DNA of 64,000 bases from Pseudolabrys sp. (GTDB taxonomy: Bacteria; Pseudomonadota; Alphaproteobacteria; Rhizobiales; Xanthobacteraceae), in assembly GCA_017849615.1 (NCBI GenBank), contig JAFIGS010000014.1:62001-126000 (forward strand). Reading direction: 5' to 3'. Of the stretch, positions 62,303 to 64,000 are shown one piece after another. The position numbers were made by a program, and so were the translations under genes. Within the stretch, counting starts at the first letter, position 1; every line of letters begins with the position of its first letter. The notes under the pieces were generated by a model. It made no database searches. It was not told the origin of the DNA and worked only from the letters and a program-made list of their open reading frames with translations.

Positions 62303-63958
62303 TTACGCGCTTCTTGCCAGCGCCCCGTCGATCATGTCGACGGTGTTCTTGACGCCGTAGACGGCGACGAAGGAGCCGAAGCGCGGCCCCTTCTCCTGGC
62401 CGAGCAGCACCTGATACAGCATGTTGAACCAGTCCAGCGACACGCCGGGACGGCCGTCCTTGGCCTTCTTGGCGTGATCGAGGAACGGCTCGCGGCGCCC
62501 GATCTCGTAGACGACGTTCTGGATGTCTTCCGCCGTCGATTCCGGATTGAGGTTGGCGAGCGCATCGCGCAGGTCGGACAAAGCCTTGCGCTCGACCGCG
62601 CTCGGCTCGCGGAATTTCTTTTCCGGCAGCACGAAGTCGCGGAAGTAATGAATGGCGTAGCCGACCGCGTCGTTCAGCTTCGGATGGGTCTGCGGCGTCA
62701 CGCCCGGGCGATAACGGCCGATGAAGCCCCACAACGTCTCGGCGTTCTCGGCGTTCGACGATGACACCAGGGTCAGCAGCATCGTGAAGGTCACCGGCAT
62801 GTCCGCCGCCGGCGGCTTGCCGGAATGGATATGCCACACCGGATTGCCGAGCTTCTGCTTCCAGTCCTGCTGGCGCGGATAGCCTTCGAGGAACTGCTGA
62901 TAGTCGTCGACCTGACGCGGGATCACGTCGAAGTACAGGCGCTTGGCCGCCTTCGGCTCGCGGTACATGAACAGCGACAGCGATTCCGGCGAGGCATAGC
63001 GCAGCCATTCCTCGATGGTCAGGCCGTTGCCCTTCGACTTGGAGATCTTCTGCCCCTTCTCGTCGAGGAACAGTTCGTAGTTGAAGCCTTCCGGCGGCTT
63101 GCCGTCGAGCGCCTTGCAGATCTGGCCGGACAGCTTGACCGAGTCGATGAGATCCTTGCCGGCCATTTCATAATCGACCCCGAGCGCGACCCAGCGCATC
63201 GCCCAGTCCGGCTTCCATTGCAGCTTGCAGGCGCCCCCCGTCACCGGAACCGTGACCGGCTCCTTCGTTTCGGGATGCTCGTAGGTGATGGTGCCGGCTT
63301 TGGCGTCATGCGCGGTGATCGGCACCTGCAGCACGATGCCGGTCTGCGGATCGATCGGCAGGAACGGCGAATAGGTCGCGGCGCGCTCCTCGCGCAGCGA
63401 CGGCAGCATGATCGCCATCACCTTATCGAGGCGCGCCAGCATCTTCAGCAGCGTGGCGTCGAAGCGGCCCGACTTGTAATACTCGGTCGACGAGGCGAAC
63501 TCATACGTGAAGCCGAAGTGGTCGAGGAAGGCGCGCAGCCGCGCGTTGTTGTGTTCGCCGAACGAGGGATGCGTGCCGAACGGATCGCGCACCTGCGTCA
63601 GCGGCTTGCCGAGATCGAGCGCCAGCGCGTCCTTGTTGGGCACGTTGTCCGGCACCTTGCGCAGGCCGTCCATGTCGTCGGAGAAGGCGATCAGCCGCGT
63701 CGCCACCTTGTCCTCCGTGAGCGCCCGGAAGGCGTGGAGCACCATGGTCGTCCGCGCCACTTCGCCGAAGGTGCCGATATGCGGCAGGCCCGAGGGGCCG
63801 TAGCCGGTCTCGAAAATGACCTCGTCCTTTGGCTTCGCCTTGAGCCGCGCCACGATCTTTTTGGCCTCTTCGAACGGCCATGCGTTCGACTGCTCGGCGA
63901 ACTTCTTGAGCTCTTCGGGCGTGATTTGCGGCGCAATTTCAGCAGTGGTCATCGACAT
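62303..63958 (-). CDS. lysK: Class I lysyl-tRNA synthetase
   Basis: A 551-residue class I lysyl-tRNA synthetase, the archaeal/alphaproteobacterial LysK type, not the class II LysS. The HIGH-like motif is in [14 protein letters not shown] and the KMSKS-like motif is K-I-S-K-S-K-G-N-G. The middle carries W-K-P-D-W-A-M-R-W. It charges tRNA-Lys. The ATG at 63958 is preceded by GGAGG at about five bases. A second in-frame ATG lies at 63952. Confidence 0.96.
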   Translation of the reverse strand: MSMTTAEIAPQITPEELKKFAEQSNAWPFEEAKKIVARLKAKPKDEVIFETGYGPSGLPHIGTFGEVARTTMVLHAFRALTEDKVATRLIAFSDDMDGLRKVPDNVPNKDALALDLGKPLTQVRDPFGTHPSFGEHNNARLRAFLDHFGFTYEFASSTEYYKSGRFDATLLKMLARLDKVMAIMLPSLREERAATYSPFLPIDPQTGIVLQVPITAHDAKAGTITYEHPETKEPVTVPVTGGACKLQWKPDWAMRWVALGVDYEMAGKDLIDSVKLSGQICKALDGKPPEGFNYELFLDEKGQKISKSKGNGLTIEEWLRYASPESLSLFMYREPKAAKRLYFDVIPRQVDDYQQFLEGYPRQQDWKQKLGNPVWHIHSGKPPAADMPVTFTMLLTLVSSSNAENAETLWGFIGRYRPGVTPQTHPKLNDAVGYAIHYFRDFVLPEKKFREPSAVERKALSDLRDALANLNPESTAEDIQNVVYEIGRREPFLDHAKKAKDGRPGVSLDWFNMLYQVLLGQEKGPRFGSFVAVYGVKNTVDMIDGALARSA

Positions 63959-64000
63959 TCCGGCCTCCGGCGGGCAGACATAAGCGGGGAGCCCATTTCC

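Overview
The window is a GC-rich chromosomal segment of an alphaproteobacterium, most likely Hyphomicrobiales (Nitrobacteraceae/Xanthobacteraceae-like). This rests on the aa3 cytochrome oxidase cluster layout, an IalB-family protein, a PodJ-like polarity factor, the arsR-arsC-aquaglyceroporin arrangement, a class I lysyl-tRNA synthetase and many rhizobial-type intergenic palindromes. No database search was possible; names come from motifs, length and context.

Layout. 1-3.3 kb (minus): GNAT fragment, M16 peptidase, thrC. 3.4-7.1 kb: cupin, an SDR epimerase divergent from a LysR regulator, and a Bug-type binding protein. 7.1-13.6 kb (minus): the cytochrome c oxidase operon (ctaC, ctaD, ctaB, a small CoxF-like protein, ctaG, ctaE, DUF983, surf1). 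14.0-19.9 kb (plus): IalB protein, short asparaginase-like protein, PLP ammonia-lyase, hydratase, spermidine-synthase-like protein, tldD, lepB. 20-26.6 kb: PAN-domain protein, GT-C glycosyltransferase, DUF1127 protein with a divergent LysR regulator, two tandem EamA transporters, YbaK. 26.7-29.8 kb: glutamate-cysteine ligase and the arsenic operon. 29.8-31.3 kb: a gene-poor, locally AT-richer stretch with a palindromic element, an unusual tRNA and a small RHH-like ORF. 31.3-44.7 kb: RecD-like helicase, amidohydrolase, and a fatty-acid/acyl-CoA block (fadJ-like, thiolase, two acyl-CoA dehydrogenases) with a Liv-type binding protein, a luciferase-like monooxygenase and an MFS transporter. 45-50.4 kb: PodJ-like protein, TauE/SafE permease with its TIGR02186-type partner. 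50.5-57.6 kb: the ligase-associated DNA-repair module (PdeM-type phosphoesterase, Lhr-like helicase, MBL exonuclease, ATP-dependent ligase) plus a methyltransferase. 57.7-64 kb: DUF6460-type protein, MATE transporter, pyrD, S24/LexA-like regulator, alpha-carbonic anhydrase, lysyl-tRNA synthetase.

The most unusual content is the palindromic repeats. (i) A 499-bp unit with perfect 20-bp terminal inverted repeats encloses a DUF559 (Vsr-like nuclease fold) gene between the thiolase and fadJ genes. A 191-bp gene-less unit with similar ends lies 2.6 kb away. This resembles an autonomous/non-autonomous pair of a small mobile element. (ii) Three of the four core repair-module genes are altered by such repeats: an in-frame insert of about 50 codons inside the Lhr-like helicase, a repeat-encoded N-terminus on the phosphoesterase, and a repeat-encoded C-terminus and stop codon on the ligase.
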